Below, piece after piece: positions 25,749 through 35,012 of a stretch of 64,000 bases of DNA. Every line of letters begins with the position of its first letter. The stretch's first letter is position 1. Source of the stretch: Chryseolinea serpens. GTDB lineage: Bacteria; Bacteroidota; Bacteroidia; Cytophagales; Cyclobacteriaceae. The DNA is taken from positions 248,001-312,000 of the forward strand of contig NZ_FQWQ01000006.1 of the NCBI RefSeq assembly GCF_900129725.1, given 5' to 3'. A model generated the notes under the pieces. It was not told the origin of the DNA and made no database searches. It saw only the letters and a list, made by a program, of their open reading frames with translations. Made by a program: the position numbers and the translations under genes.

Positions 25749-26531
25749 TTACGCCGCCTTCTTCTCTGACTTCTTCATATTTTCCATCTTGATCTCTTTG
25801 TAGCGAACGATCTGGATCGCACCGACTTTGTGCAATAGTTTGATCACAATGTACGTCGGGTCGATCTCGTGCCAGCGGATGCCGCCGAAGTTTGCACGCG
25901 AGCCGTTCTTGTGGTGGTTGTTGTGATAGCTTTCGCCCATCATCAGGAAATCTACCGGGAGGAAGTTGCGTGATGTGTCGCCTACTTCAAAGTTTCTGTA
26001 GCCGTATTTGTGTGCAAACCAGTTGATGATGGCACCGTGAACAGGGCTCATCAGGAATTGGATGGGCAACAGGAGCCACAGCCACCAATGGTTGGCATAG
26101 ACAGCATATACACTGATGTAGATACCAGCCCAGAAAATTCTGGATGGCCACGAGCGGGCAAATTTGTCGAACGCCTCCCAAGTGGGCACGCCTTCGGTGA
26201 AGCGCTTCTCAGGAATAAGCTTACGGTTGGCGATGTCGGAATAGATGGTCTTTGTTTTCCACATCATGTTCCAGATGGTCTCGTCGTATTTGGGGGAGTG
26301 CGGGTCGTCTTCGGTGTCGGCAAAGGCGTGGTGCATCCGGTGCATCACTCCATAGCCGTAGGCGCTAAGGTAGTTGGCTCCCTGGAAGATCCACGTGAGC
26401 ACAAACGTTACCTTTTCGGCAAACGGGCTCATGGTAAAGGCTTTGTGGGCGGCGTAGCGGTGCAGGAAAAATGTTTGAAAGAACAGGGACAGATACCAGT
26501 GCGCTATAAAGAAGATCAGAATGACGGTCAT
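25749..26531 (-). CDS. Acyl-CoA/fatty-acid desaturase
   Basis: A membrane di-iron desaturase of 260 residues that introduces a double bond into acyl chains. The three His boxes are HRYAAHKAF (near residue 24), HRMHHAFADTEDDPHSP and SYHNNHHKNG; hydrophobic helices separate them. It is shorter at the N-terminus than the second desaturase in this window and lacks the extra HHRHHHRH box spacing, so the two are not recent copies. An ECF sigma gene lies 105 bases upstream on the same strand and could form a transcript with it. Confidence 0.92.
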   Translation of the reverse strand: MTVILIFFIAHWYLSLFFQTFFLHRYAAHKAFTMSPFAEKVTFVLTWIFQGANYLSAYGYGVMHRMHHAFADTEDDPHSPKYDETIWNMMWKTKTIYSDIANRKLIPEKRFTEGVPTWEAFDKFARSWPSRIFWAGIYISVYAVYANHWWLWLLLPIQFLMSPVHGAIINWFAHKYGYRNFEVGDTSRNFLPVDFLMMGESYHNNHHKNGSRANFGGIRWHEIDPTYIVIKLLHKVGAIQIVRYKEIKMENMKKSEKKAA

Positions 26532-26636
26532 GAAAATGTTTTATAGGTTTAAATTTTTTTACAAAAGTCCGCAAAACCACGGGGGCTTTTACTGCTAGAC
26601 AAAGTCGAATCCGTTTTGTGACAGATTTGAAGAAAA

Positions 26637-27260
26637 TTATTCGGATTTTTTTGAGGCGGCGTCAGAAACGTCCTTTTTGAGCTCCTGGACGAGTTCTGCG
26701 GCATTTCCAAAATCACAAGCCTTGCGAAAAGTCTCTAACAAGGTGGATTTATCGGGAAGTTCGAAGTTCAGTTTAGCCGTTTCCTCGCTCAGCTTTTTCT
26801 TGGCCCGGCAAAAGAGTTGGCGGCAGTGATCTTTTTTCTTGTCGAACGTGTCCTGGAGGGCTTCATAATCGAAGTCGAATACCTCCTTCAATAAGTAAAC
26901 AGCCCGTTCCAGCGGCTCCAATTTGGCATGCAGGATCTTCATGGCCTTGGCCAGTTCTGCATCCAGGTCGAGGTGGGCGAAGCTGGTTTCTTTGAAACGT
27001 CCTATGATTTCGGCGATGGTATGCTGGTTTAACAGCTCTTCTTTTTTGTGCCGAAGGGTATTGATGTGATTGAGGCAGTTATTGCGCACCGCGCGGATGA
27101 GGTAGGCCCGGGTGTCCTCCACTTTTTTGGGGCCCAAACTCAGCCATTTCAGGAAAGTTTCCTGCACAATATCTTCCGCATCGGCTTTGCAGCGTACGAT
27201 GTTGTAGGCAATGGCGTGCAACATCGGTTGGTAGAGTGTTATGGCTTGGTCGCGACTCAT
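26637..27260 (-). CDS. ECF-type RNA polymerase sigma factor
   Basis: A sigma-70 family protein of 207 residues. The start was set at 27260 (MSRDQAITLYQ); an earlier ATG adds 13 residues unlike the family. Region 2 is seen at MLHAIAYNIVRCKADAEDIV followed by QETFLKWL, and region 4 at LEPLERAVYLLKEVFDFDYE. The extended C-terminal part (about 45 residues rich in Lys and Glu) exceeds the usual ECF size and resembles the ECF groups with added C-terminal domains. No anti-sigma gene is adjacent. It sits between two desaturase genes, suggesting control of membrane lipid unsaturation. Confidence 0.85.
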   Translation of the reverse strand: MSRDQAITLYQPMLHAIAYNIVRCKADAEDIVQETFLKWLSLGPKKVEDTRAYLIRAVRNNCLNHINTLRHKKEELLNQHTIAEIIGRFKETSFAHLDLDAELAKAMKILHAKLEPLERAVYLLKEVFDFDYEALQDTFDKKKDHCRQLFCRAKKKLSEETAKLNFELPDKSTLLETFRKACDFGNAAELVQELKKDVSDAASKKSE

Positions 27261-27399
27261 AAAATGGTAGTAAAGATACGACGATATGGGGGATAACACA
27301 CCATGGTTTTAAGGCTTTTCGGCGGGATAATTCGCTACCATACAGTTGTTTGTCCTGCAAGATTAACACACTTGGACGAGCCATACCGCCGAAAAACAT

Positions 27400-27407
27400 T
27401 ACCTTTG
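27400..27407 (+). promoter_or_regulatory. Probable -7 element before the second desaturase
   Basis: TACCTTTG matches the -7 consensus. The nearest TTG (27372-27374) is 25 bases upstream, longer than usual, so an additional factor or a non-standard sigma may be involved. Confidence 0.4.
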
Positions 27408-27471
27408 CGGCGTGTAAGGATCATTTGATTTTTTTGCGCACTAGTTTTCGCCTTTTTTGGTTACAAGCGAT

Positions 27472-28410
27472 ATGACAGAATCAACCGTAAAACCCGAAGT
27501 CCGGAGCAAACCCATTATCGTGCAAGAGATCGCTTTTGCAGCGATGCATTTGCTTCCCCTCGGAGCACTTTACACAGGCGCTACCAAATTCGATTGGATC
27601 GTCTGTGCTGTGCTTTATTTTGCCCGTATGTTCTGGGTCACCGGTGGCTACCACCGTTATTTCGCCCACAAATCCTATAAGACCTCCCGCTGGTTCCAGT
27701 TCGTGATCGCCTTCATGTCGCAAACCACGGCACAGAAAGGCGCGCTCTGGTGGGCAGCCCATCACCGCCACCACCATCGCCACAGCGACACACCCTCCGA
27801 TCCGCACTCGATGAAGATCTATGGCTTCTGGTATTCGCACATCGGCTGGATCGTGGGACCTGACTTTAAAGAAACAGACTACAAAGTGATTGGCGACTAC
27901 GCCAAATATCCCGAGCTGGTTTGGCTCAACAAGCACTACCTCGTGCCGCCCACCATTCTTGCCTTGGTGGTGATGGCCCTCGGGGGCATCGTGAACGGTG
28001 GCAGCATCCTGGCCATGTTCACCACGGCCGGCTTCTCTTCGCTGTTTATCGGATTCTTCCTGAGCACCGTGATCCTGTATCACGCTACGTTCTCGATCAA
28101 CTCGGTCATGCACAAGTTTGGGACACAGCGCTACGAGTCGAACGACGAGTCGCGCAACAGCGTATGGCTGGCGTTGCTCACCATGGGTGAAGGCTGGCAT
28201 AACAACCACCACTATTATGAAACCGCTGCCCGCCAAGGATTTTTTTGGTGGGAGATAGACATCACCTATTACATCCTGCGGGGCTTTGCCGCCGTGGGTT
28301 TGATCTGGGATTTGAAGGAAGTGCCGAAGCATATCAAACTTTCCAAGAACAAGCAGGAAGCTGCTGCACTACGGAAAGCCTATGAGACGGAGAAGATCAA
28401 TGCAGCATAA
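27472..28410 (+). CDS. Acyl-CoA delta-9-type desaturase
   Basis: A membrane desaturase of 312 residues related to stearoyl-CoA desaturases. The ATG at 27472 was chosen over a TTG five codons earlier. His boxes: HRYFAHKSY, HHRHHHRHSDTPSDPHS and GEGWHNNHHYY, with conserved NSVMHKFGTQRYESNDESRN between the second and third. Cis-unsaturated acyl chains for membrane fluidity are the expected product. It is divergent from the ECF sigma gene and ends in a strong terminator. Confidence 0.94.
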   Translation: MTESTVKPEVRSKPIIVQEIAFAAMHLLPLGALYTGATKFDWIVCAVLYFARMFWVTGGYHRYFAHKSYKTSRWFQFVIAFMSQTTAQKGALWWAAHHRHHHRHSDTPSDPHSMKIYGFWYSHIGWIVGPDFKETDYKVIGDYAKYPELVWLNKHYLVPPTILALVVMALGGIVNGGSILAMFTTAGFSSLFIGFFLSTVILYHATFSINSVMHKFGTQRYESNDESRNSVWLALLTMGEGWHNNHHYYETAARQGFFWWEIDITYYILRGFAAVGLIWDLKEVPKHIKLSKNKQEAAALRKAYETEKINAA

Positions 28411-28415
28411 GGGTG

Positions 28416-28447
28416 CGGCCTGAAAAATCAGGCCGTCCTTTTTTTAT
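28416..28447 (+). terminator. Intrinsic terminator after desaturase
   Basis: CGGCCTGA and TCAGGCCG form a perfect 8-base stem around AAAA, followed by TCCTTTTTTT. Confidence 0.92.
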
Positions 28448-28564
28448 ACTTTTAATACGTGTACTGAACCATAGACAGACGCGCAGTAGTCAGAATACCG
28501 ATGGGAGTTATTCCTCGTAGTATTCTTAAAAAAAATAAATTTTCATATTGTAAAAACATCTCAA

Positions 28565-29815
28565 TTGACTTTCCAGGATTTTAAATTTGACGAGAAGCTG
28601 TTGGAGGGATTGTCCTCCATGGGTTTCAACAACCCGACGCCTATTCAAGAGCAGGCCATTCCCAGCATTCTCGAAGGACACGACCTTATCGCTTGTGCCC
28701 AAACCGGCACGGGCAAAACGGCAGCCTACTTGCTGCCCATCTTGAACAATATCATTCACGCAGAAAAACGGCACCTCAACACGCTGGTCATCGCTCCAAC
28801 GCGCGAGCTGGCGCAACAGATCGACCAGCAGATCGAAGGCTTTGGCTATTTCATCGGTGTGAGTTCCATCTCCGTTTATGGCGGTGGCGACGGCGCCACC
28901 TGGGACCAGCAACGCAGGGCCCTGGAGCAAGGAGCCGACATTATCATTGCAACACCTGGCAGGCTCATCGCCTTGCTGGCGACAGGAAAAATAGTGCTCG
29001 ATCATTTGGAGCACCTGGTGTTGGACGAGGCCGACCGTATGCTGGACATGGGTTTCTTCGACGACATCGTGAAGATCATCAATTATCTTCCCAAAGACCG
29101 GCAAACCATTTTGTTCTCGGCCACCATGCCGCCGAAGATCCGGACACTGGCCACCAAGATCCTCAATCAGCCAAAAGAAATAAACATTGCCATTGCCAAA
29201 CCTGCGGCGGGTATCCTGCAGCAGGCCTACGTGGTATATGACGCGCAGAAAGCCGCATTGATCAAGCACGTGTTGAATACCAATACGTGGAACAGTGTGA
29301 TTCTTTTTGCTTCCACCAAAGAGACTGTGAAGAAATTGGATGTCGCCTTTCAACGGGCGGGACTCCCCGCACGAGCTTTTCACTCCGACCTTGAACAAGC
29401 GGAGCGGGAACAAATTTTGAGAGCGTTCAAGAACAAGCAGATCAACATGCTGATCGGTACGGACGTTTTGTCGAGAGGGATCGATGTGGAGGGCATCAGC
29501 ATGGTGATCAACTATGACGTGCCGCCCGATCCGGAAGATTATGTACACCGCGTCGGTCGCACGGCCCGTGCAGAGACAACGGGTACGGCCATCACTTTTA
29601 TTAACGAAAGAGATCAGGGCAAATTCTATAGCATCGAAAACCTGATTGGCGACACCATTACCAAGTTGCCCTTGCCGGAATCTATTGGTGCCGGCCCGGC
29701 CTACGAGCCCCGCGCAAAACGCAACGGCAGCAGTGGCGGTGGACGAGATGGCGGTAGTAGCGGCGGTTTCAAGAAGAGAAAAAATTTCCGCAAAGGCCCG
29801 CCGCGGAAAAAATAA
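28565..29815 (+). CDS. DEAD-box RNA helicase (RhlE-like)
   Basis: An ATP-dependent RNA helicase of 416 residues, likely used in ribosome assembly or RNA turnover. Starts with TTG at 28565 (MTFQDFKFDEKLLEGLSSMG), the normal family N-terminus with the Q motif. Motifs: AQTGTGKTAAY, APTRELAQQI, VLDEADRMLDMGF, FSATMPP and HRVGRTAR. The C-terminal 45 residues are a Gly/Ser/Lys/Arg-rich tail typical of RhlE. The 150-base leader contains a hairpin (AGAATAC at 28492 with GTATTCT at 28520) that might affect expression in the cold. Its stop is one base from the end of the convergent mutS. Confidence 0.94.
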   Translation: MTFQDFKFDEKLLEGLSSMGFNNPTPIQEQAIPSILEGHDLIACAQTGTGKTAAYLLPILNNIIHAEKRHLNTLVIAPTRELAQQIDQQIEGFGYFIGVSSISVYGGGDGATWDQQRRALEQGADIIIATPGRLIALLATGKIVLDHLEHLVLDEADRMLDMGFFDDIVKIINYLPKDRQTILFSATMPPKIRTLATKILNQPKEINIAIAKPAAGILQQAYVVYDAQKAALIKHVLNTNTWNSVILFASTKETVKKLDVAFQRAGLPARAFHSDLEQAEREQILRAFKNKQINMLIGTDVLSRGIDVEGISMVINYDVPPDPEDYVHRVGRTARAETTGTAITFINERDQGKFYSIENLIGDTITKLPLPESIGAGPAYEPRAKRNGSSGGGRDGGSSGGFKKRKNFRKGPPRKK

Positions 29816-29816
29816 T

Positions 29817-32426
29817 CTACTTTTTATTCAGCGCGATAATGACCTCGTTGAGCTTTAACAAAGCCTCGACGGGGCTTACTGTATTGATGTCTACTTTTCC
29901 CAACAATTCCTGGATTTCGGTGAACCGCGGATCGGATGCGAACAAGCTCATCTGCGGGGTAGGCTTTGGCATTTCCTGGATCTTTTTCCGTTGTTCATTT
30001 TTGTGTTTGTCCTTCTCCAAAAAATGAAGGATTTCGTTGGCGCGCAACACCACCTTGTTGGGCATGCCGGCCAGCTGTGCCACGTGAATCCCAAAGCTGT
30101 GTTCGCTGCCGCCTTCTTTCAGTTTGCGCATAAAGATGATGCGGTCGCCCACTTCCTTCACCGACACATTGAAGTTTCTCACGCGTACTAAATCCTCTGC
30201 CAGCTGATTCAGCTCGTGATAGTGTGTGGCAAATAATGTCTTCGGTCTGCAATCTTTGTGGTTATGCAGGTATTCCACAATGGCCCACGCAATGGACACA
30301 CCGTCGTACGTACTGGTGCCCCGACCGATTTCGTCCATGAGGATGAGGCTTCGGTCGCTGAGGTTGTTCAGGATGCTGGCCGTTTCCGTCATTTCCACCA
30401 TGAACGTGGATTCACCACGCGAAAGATTATCGGACGCGCCCACGCGAGTAAACACTTTGTCGACAATGCCTACCTCCGCCGCCTGAGCAGGAACGAAGCT
30501 TCCCATCTGGGCCATCAACACGATGAGTGCGGTTTGTCTTAGCAAGGCCGACTTACCGGCCATGTTGGGACCGGTGATGATGAGCAACTGCTCTTTGTCG
30601 CTGTCCAACAAGATGTCGTTGGGCACATAGGACTCACCCACCGGCAGTTGCTTTTCAATAACCGGGTGTCTTCCCGCCGTGATGTTAAGCACAAGTGATT
30701 CGTTGATCTCCGGTTTCACATACCGGTTCGCCTTGGCGATGATTGCAAAAGAAAGCAAGCAATCCAACTGTGCCAATACACGCGCGTCTTGCTGAATTTT
30801 TGGGATAAAATCCATCGCGCTTTGGATGAGGGCGGTGAAGATGCGTTGCTCGATCACGCCCAGTTTATCTTCCGCGTGCAGGATCTTTTCTTCGTATACT
30901 TTGAGCTCTTCGGTGATGTAGCGCTCGGCGTTCACCAGGGTTTGCTTGCGGATCCAGTCGTTGGGAACCTTGTCTTTGTTGGCGTTGCTCACCTCGAGGT
31001 AGTAGCCAAACACCTTGTTGTAGGAGATCTTCAGCGAGTTGATGCCCGTCCGTTCCACTTCCCGTTTCTGGATCTGCAGCAGATAGTCTTTGCCGGAAAA
31101 AGCGATCTTTTGCAATTCATCCAGTTCCGTATCGATGCCCTCCTTGATGAGCCCGCCCTGGTGAATGTTCAGCGGTGCATCTTCGCGCAGTTCGCGTTCG
31201 ATTTTATCGAGGAGAATTTCACAAGGGTCAAGTTGATCGCCCAATTTTTTCAATACGGGAGAATCTTGTTTTTCCAATGCCTGTTTGATGGGCTGAATGC
31301 ATCGGAGCGAGCGCTTGAGTTGCAACATTTCGCGCGGGTTGATGCGGTTCACGGCCACCTTGGAGATGAGGCGCTCCAGGTCAAAGATCTGTTTGAGCGG
31401 TTCGGTTAGCGCATCGGCCAGGGACGTGTCATTGAAGAAGTTTTCCACCACGGCAAGACGCTCGTCGATGGCGGCTTTTTCTTTTAAGGGGAGAATCATC
31501 CACTTCCTTAATTGGCGCGAGCCCATGGGGGTCAGGGTGCGATCCAATATGTCGATCAGTGGAACGCCGCCTTCTTGCTGGGCGTGCACGATCTCCAGGT
31601 TGCGGATGGTGAACTTGTCCAGCCACACAAATTTGTCTTCGTCGATGCGCGAGATCGAGGCAATGTGTGAAGTGTCCTTATGTTCGGTGTCTTCGAGATA
31701 GTGGAGAATGGCGCCGGCGGCGATCACTGCCTCGCCCATGCCTTCGATGCCAAAGCCTTTGACGGAAGCCGTCTTGAATTGCTGCGTCAGTTTTTCATAA
31801 GCAAAATCAAAGGCATATACCCATTCGTCCAGGGCATAGACACTGTATTCATCCCGAAAAAGATTTTCGAAATGCGCTTTGGACGATTTGCTGTAGATGA
31901 TCTCGGAAGGAGCAAAACCCTGGATAAGTTTCAGTACATAATTCTCACTTCCCTGTGCGGCATAAAACTCGCCCGTGGAAACGTCAAGAAAAGCAACACC
32001 ACAACTGTCTTTTGTCTTGAAGAGAGAGGCCAGGAAGTTGTTTTGCTTCCGGTCCAGCACGTTGTCGTTGAACGAGAGGCCGGGCGTGACCAATTCGGTG
32101 ACGCCCCGCTTCACGATGCCCTTCACCGAGCGTGGGTCCTCCAATTGGTCGCAGATGGCCACGCGATGGCCGGCACGCACCAGTTTGGGCAGATACGTGT
32201 CGAGCGAGTGATGGGGGAAGCCTGCCAGTTCGGTTTCGGAAGCCGAGCCGTTGCCGCGCTTGGTGAGCACGATGTCCAACACCTTGCTGGCTGCCACGGC
32301 ATCCTGACCAAAGGTCTCATAAAAGTCGCCCACCCTGAACAGCAACAGCGCACCGGGGTGTTTCGCCTTTATGGCATTGTATTGCTTCATCAACGGGGTT
32401 TCTACAGGACTTGTGGTTGTGGCCAT
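29817..32426 (-). CDS. mutS: DNA mismatch repair protein MutS
   Basis: Recognises mismatches and small loops and starts repair with MutL. The ATG at 32426 gives MATTTSPVETPLMKQYN; a TTG three codons earlier is less likely. The mismatch-reading Phe-x-Glu is in GDFYETFG (Phe35, Glu37), connector and lever domains follow, then the ATPase with GPNMAGKSALLRQ, DEIGRGTSTYDG and TLFATHYHEL. 869 residues is full MutS1 length. A C-terminal helix-turn-helix (FTEIQELLGKVDINTVSPVE) for dimer formation is present. Confidence 0.97.
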   Translation of the reverse strand: MATTTSPVETPLMKQYNAIKAKHPGALLLFRVGDFYETFGQDAVAASKVLDIVLTKRGNGSASETELAGFPHHSLDTYLPKLVRAGHRVAICDQLEDPRSVKGIVKRGVTELVTPGLSFNDNVLDRKQNNFLASLFKTKDSCGVAFLDVSTGEFYAAQGSENYVLKLIQGFAPSEIIYSKSSKAHFENLFRDEYSVYALDEWVYAFDFAYEKLTQQFKTASVKGFGIEGMGEAVIAAGAILHYLEDTEHKDTSHIASISRIDEDKFVWLDKFTIRNLEIVHAQQEGGVPLIDILDRTLTPMGSRQLRKWMILPLKEKAAIDERLAVVENFFNDTSLADALTEPLKQIFDLERLISKVAVNRINPREMLQLKRSLRCIQPIKQALEKQDSPVLKKLGDQLDPCEILLDKIERELREDAPLNIHQGGLIKEGIDTELDELQKIAFSGKDYLLQIQKREVERTGINSLKISYNKVFGYYLEVSNANKDKVPNDWIRKQTLVNAERYITEELKVYEEKILHAEDKLGVIEQRIFTALIQSAMDFIPKIQQDARVLAQLDCLLSFAIIAKANRYVKPEINESLVLNITAGRHPVIEKQLPVGESYVPNDILLDSDKEQLLIITGPNMAGKSALLRQTALIVLMAQMGSFVPAQAAEVGIVDKVFTRVGASDNLSRGESTFMVEMTETASILNNLSDRSLILMDEIGRGTSTYDGVSIAWAIVEYLHNHKDCRPKTLFATHYHELNQLAEDLVRVRNFNVSVKEVGDRIIFMRKLKEGGSEHSFGIHVAQLAGMPNKVVLRANEILHFLEKDKHKNEQRKKIQEMPKPTPQMSLFASDPRFTEIQELLGKVDINTVSPVEALLKLNEVIIALNKK

Positions 32427-32553
32427 AAGCCGCAATTTATAAGGCTGAAGCCATAATTAGGAATTTTTGACGCGCGAGTTTTCAGGTTTTAATACCGGTT
32501 TTTTCTTCCCTTCCGACGTAGGGGGTCTGGGGGTCGGGTGTTAATTTCGCGCC

Positions 32554-33084
32554 ATGAAAAAATTATCGCTGGACGAGCTAGGGCGGATGTCGGTGGATGA
32601 GTTCAAGGAATCGCAGAAAATTCCCGTTTGTCTTGTACTGGACAACCTTCGCAGCCTCCACAACGTGGGTTCCGCTTTTCGCACCGCCGATGCCTTCCGG
32701 GTGGAAAAGATCTACCTGACCGGCATCACCGGCACTCCACCCCATCGCGAGATCCAAAAAACAGCCTTGGGAGCCACCGAATCCGTGGCCTGGGAATACT
32801 TGGAACATACGGCCGAACTCCTCAAAAAATTAAAGACAGAAGGGTACAGCGTCGTGATCGTGGAGCAAACCACGGCCAGCATTCCGCTGCACACTTTTCA
32901 GCCCGATCCGAACCAAAAATATTGCCTCGTCTTTGGCAACGAAGTGAACGGCGTCTCCGAGGAGGCCGTAGCCGAAGCCGATCTGGCCCTGGAAATACCA
33001 CAGGCGGGCACGAAGCATTCATTGAATGTCTCGGTTTGCCTGGGCATTGTGGTGTGGGACCTCTATAAAAAACTGAACGACTGA
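32554..33084 (+). CDS. TrmH/SpoU-family RNA 2'-O-methyltransferase
   Basis: A 176-residue SPOUT methyltransferase with a trefoil-knot SAM site. Motif 1 is LVLDNLRSLHNVGSAFRTAD, motif 2 LVFGNEVNGVSEE and motif 3 ALEIPQAGTKHSLNVSVCLG, all in order. No extra RNA-binding domain is attached, so the target (tRNA or rRNA) is not determined. It starts about 125 bases from the divergent mutS start. Confidence 0.9.
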   Translation: MKKLSLDELGRMSVDEFKESQKIPVCLVLDNLRSLHNVGSAFRTADAFRVEKIYLTGITGTPPHREIQKTALGATESVAWEYLEHTAELLKKLKTEGYSVVIVEQTTASIPLHTFQPDPNQKYCLVFGNEVNGVSEEAVAEADLALEIPQAGTKHSLNVSVCLGIVVWDLYKKLND

Positions 33085-33153
33085 CCCGGCGGCTTCCCGG
33101 AGCATTTGAAATTATTTCGCAACTTTGCCCTTCACTTCGTAACCGAAAAGAAC

Positions 33154-34317
33154 GTGTCCGATCGCTATACCCAACGCGGCGTTTCCGCCTCTAAAGAAGA
33201 TGTTCACCAGGCCATCAGCAAGCTTGACAAAGGCTTGTTCCCAAAAGCGTTCTGCAAGATCGTTCCCGACTACCTGGGCAACGACGACACTTTCTGCACG
33301 GTAATGCATGCCGACGGCGCGGGCACCAAATCCTCGTTGGCCTATTTGTATTGGAAAGAGACCGGCGACCTCTCCGTCTGGAAAGGCATTGCCCAGGACG
33401 CCATCATCATGAACATCGATGACCTGCTTTGCGTGGGTGCCACAGAAAATATTCTCCTCTCGTCGACGATCGGCCGGAACAAAAATTTTATCCCCGGCGA
33501 AGTGATCTCAGCTATCATCAACGGCACGGAAGAAGTGTTGGAGATGCTGCGCCAACATGGGCTGGGCATTACCAGCACGGGCGGCGAAACGGCCGACCTG
33601 GGCGACCTGGTGCGCACCATCGTCGTGGACAGCACGGTGGTGAGCCGCATGAAGCGCGGCGCCGTCATCGACAACAGCCGCATTGCTGCAGGTGATGTGA
33701 TCGTTGGCTTGTGCTCCTATGGCCAGGCTTCCTATGAAGATGCATACAACGGGGGTATGGGAAGCAACGGACTCACCTCCGCCCGTCACGATGTCTTTCA
33801 TAAAGACTATGCTTCCGCATATCCCGAATCGTATGATAAAACCGTGCCCCCAGATCTTGTGTATACCGGTCGTTATAAAGTTACCGACACCGTGAAAGAT
33901 GCACCGGTGAATGTGGGCAAGCTTGTGCTTTCCCCGACGCGCACCTATGCGCCGATCATCATTGAAGTTCTAAAACATCTCCGCAACCAAGTGCACGGCA
34001 TGGTGCATTGCAGCGGGGGAGCGCAAACCAAGGTGTTGCACTTTATCGACGCGCTGCATGTGATCAAAGATAATCTCTTCGAGGTACCACCGCTTTTCAG
34101 AATCATCCATGAAGAAAGCGGCACGGCTTACAAAGAAATGTACAAGGTCTTCAACATGGGCCACCGCATGGAGTTGTACTTACCGCAACAACACGCCCAG
34201 CAGGTGATCGATATTTCCCGCAGCTTCAACGTGGAGGCTAAGGTCATTGGCCGGGTGGAGGCAGCTTCGCAAAAGCAGGTCACCGTGAGCAGCCCTTTTG
34301 GAGAATTTGTCTATTAA
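33154..34317 (+). CDS. purM: Phosphoribosylformylglycinamidine cyclo-ligase (AIR synthase)
   Basis: Closes the imidazole ring in purine synthesis: FGAM plus ATP gives AIR. The start was moved to the GTG at 33154, giving MSDRYTQRGVSASKEDV, the N-terminus I know for Bacteroidota PurM; a TTG 16 codons upstream adds residues unlike the family. Key stretches are HADGAGTKSSLAY, the ATP-binding DAIIMNIDDLLCVGA and STGGETADLGD. At 387 residues it is longer than the roughly 345 of enterobacterial PurM, as in its lineage. It stands alone rather than in a purine operon. Confidence 0.9.
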   Translation: MSDRYTQRGVSASKEDVHQAISKLDKGLFPKAFCKIVPDYLGNDDTFCTVMHADGAGTKSSLAYLYWKETGDLSVWKGIAQDAIIMNIDDLLCVGATENILLSSTIGRNKNFIPGEVISAIINGTEEVLEMLRQHGLGITSTGGETADLGDLVRTIVVDSTVVSRMKRGAVIDNSRIAAGDVIVGLCSYGQASYEDAYNGGMGSNGLTSARHDVFHKDYASAYPESYDKTVPPDLVYTGRYKVTDTVKDAPVNVGKLVLSPTRTYAPIIIEVLKHLRNQVHGMVHCSGGAQTKVLHFIDALHVIKDNLFEVPPLFRIIHEESGTAYKEMYKVFNMGHRMELYLPQQHAQQVIDISRSFNVEAKVIGRVEAASQKQVTVSSPFGEFVY

Positions 34318-34430
34318 CCTCGTTAACGCCCTTTCTACCCGCTTTTTCCGCTTTAGTAATTTCTGGCACTGCATTTGTTTTTCTCTAGTCAAAAGGAATT
34401 CATTCCTTCGAAAAATAAACCAAGTGCAGT

Positions 34431-34916
34431 ATGAAAACGAAAGCAGCAAAACTTGCCCTCCTCCTGACGGCAATGTTTTTTATGGGTTTGAATGTAGAGT
34501 CGAACGCACAATCGCATGGACGTGGCAGAGGCCATGAGCAGCATCAATCCGGCAATCAGCACAACGGAAATTATAACCGTGACCGCCATCATGACGACTA
34601 CGACAACGGCAGACGTTCGAGCTATTATGATCATCGCGGTTCAGCATACTGTCAACCCAGCTATCGCCGCCTGCCCCCTCAACGGGTAGTGGTGTATAGA
34701 CAACAGGCTCCCCGTTATGTGTATTATCGTGACTATAATGTTTACTATGACTACACGCGTAACGCTTACATTTCTTTTTCCGGTCGCAATTGGGTGGTGA
34801 CCACCACCGTACCTATCGGCATGCGATATGTGAACCGCGCCGGGCTGTCTTGCTCGAATGTGGATTATTATAACGACGACTTTCCGCAATATCTGGATCG
34901 CGGATGGTCTTACTAA
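34431..34916 (+). CDS. Small secreted His/Tyr/Arg-rich protein
   Basis: 161 residues with a signal peptide (MKTKAAKLALLLTAMFFMGL...SNA). The mature part begins with a His/Gly/Asn/Arg-rich stretch (GRGRGHEQHQSGNQHN), then Tyr-rich segments (APRYVYYRDYNVYYDYTRN), and a short beta-like C-terminal part with one Cys (GLSCSNVDYYNDDF). I recognise no domain. The His-rich stretch could bind metal, and the Tyr/Arg pattern resembles small exported proteins of Bacteroidota with no known role. Confidence 0.7.
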   Translation: MKTKAAKLALLLTAMFFMGLNVESNAQSHGRGRGHEQHQSGNQHNGNYNRDRHHDDYDNGRRSSYYDHRGSAYCQPSYRRLPPQRVVVYRQQAPRYVYYRDYNVYYDYTRNAYISFSGRNWVVTTTVPIGMRYVNRAGLSCSNVDYYNDDFPQYLDRGWSY

Positions 34917-34951
34917 AATATGGTTTTGGTTTAGGTTAAGGGTCGAATGCG

Positions 34952-34983
34952 AAAGGCTGCTCCGGGAGGGGCAGCCTTTTTTT
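34952..34983 (+). terminator. Intrinsic terminator
   Basis: AAAGGCTGC and GCAGCCTTT pair around TCCGGGAGGG, followed by a run of T. It serves the small secreted protein gene and, read backwards, the acyl-CoA dehydrogenase. Confidence 0.88.
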
Positions 34984-35012
34984 GCTTTGAAGTATAATGT
35001 TCGCCAAATGTC

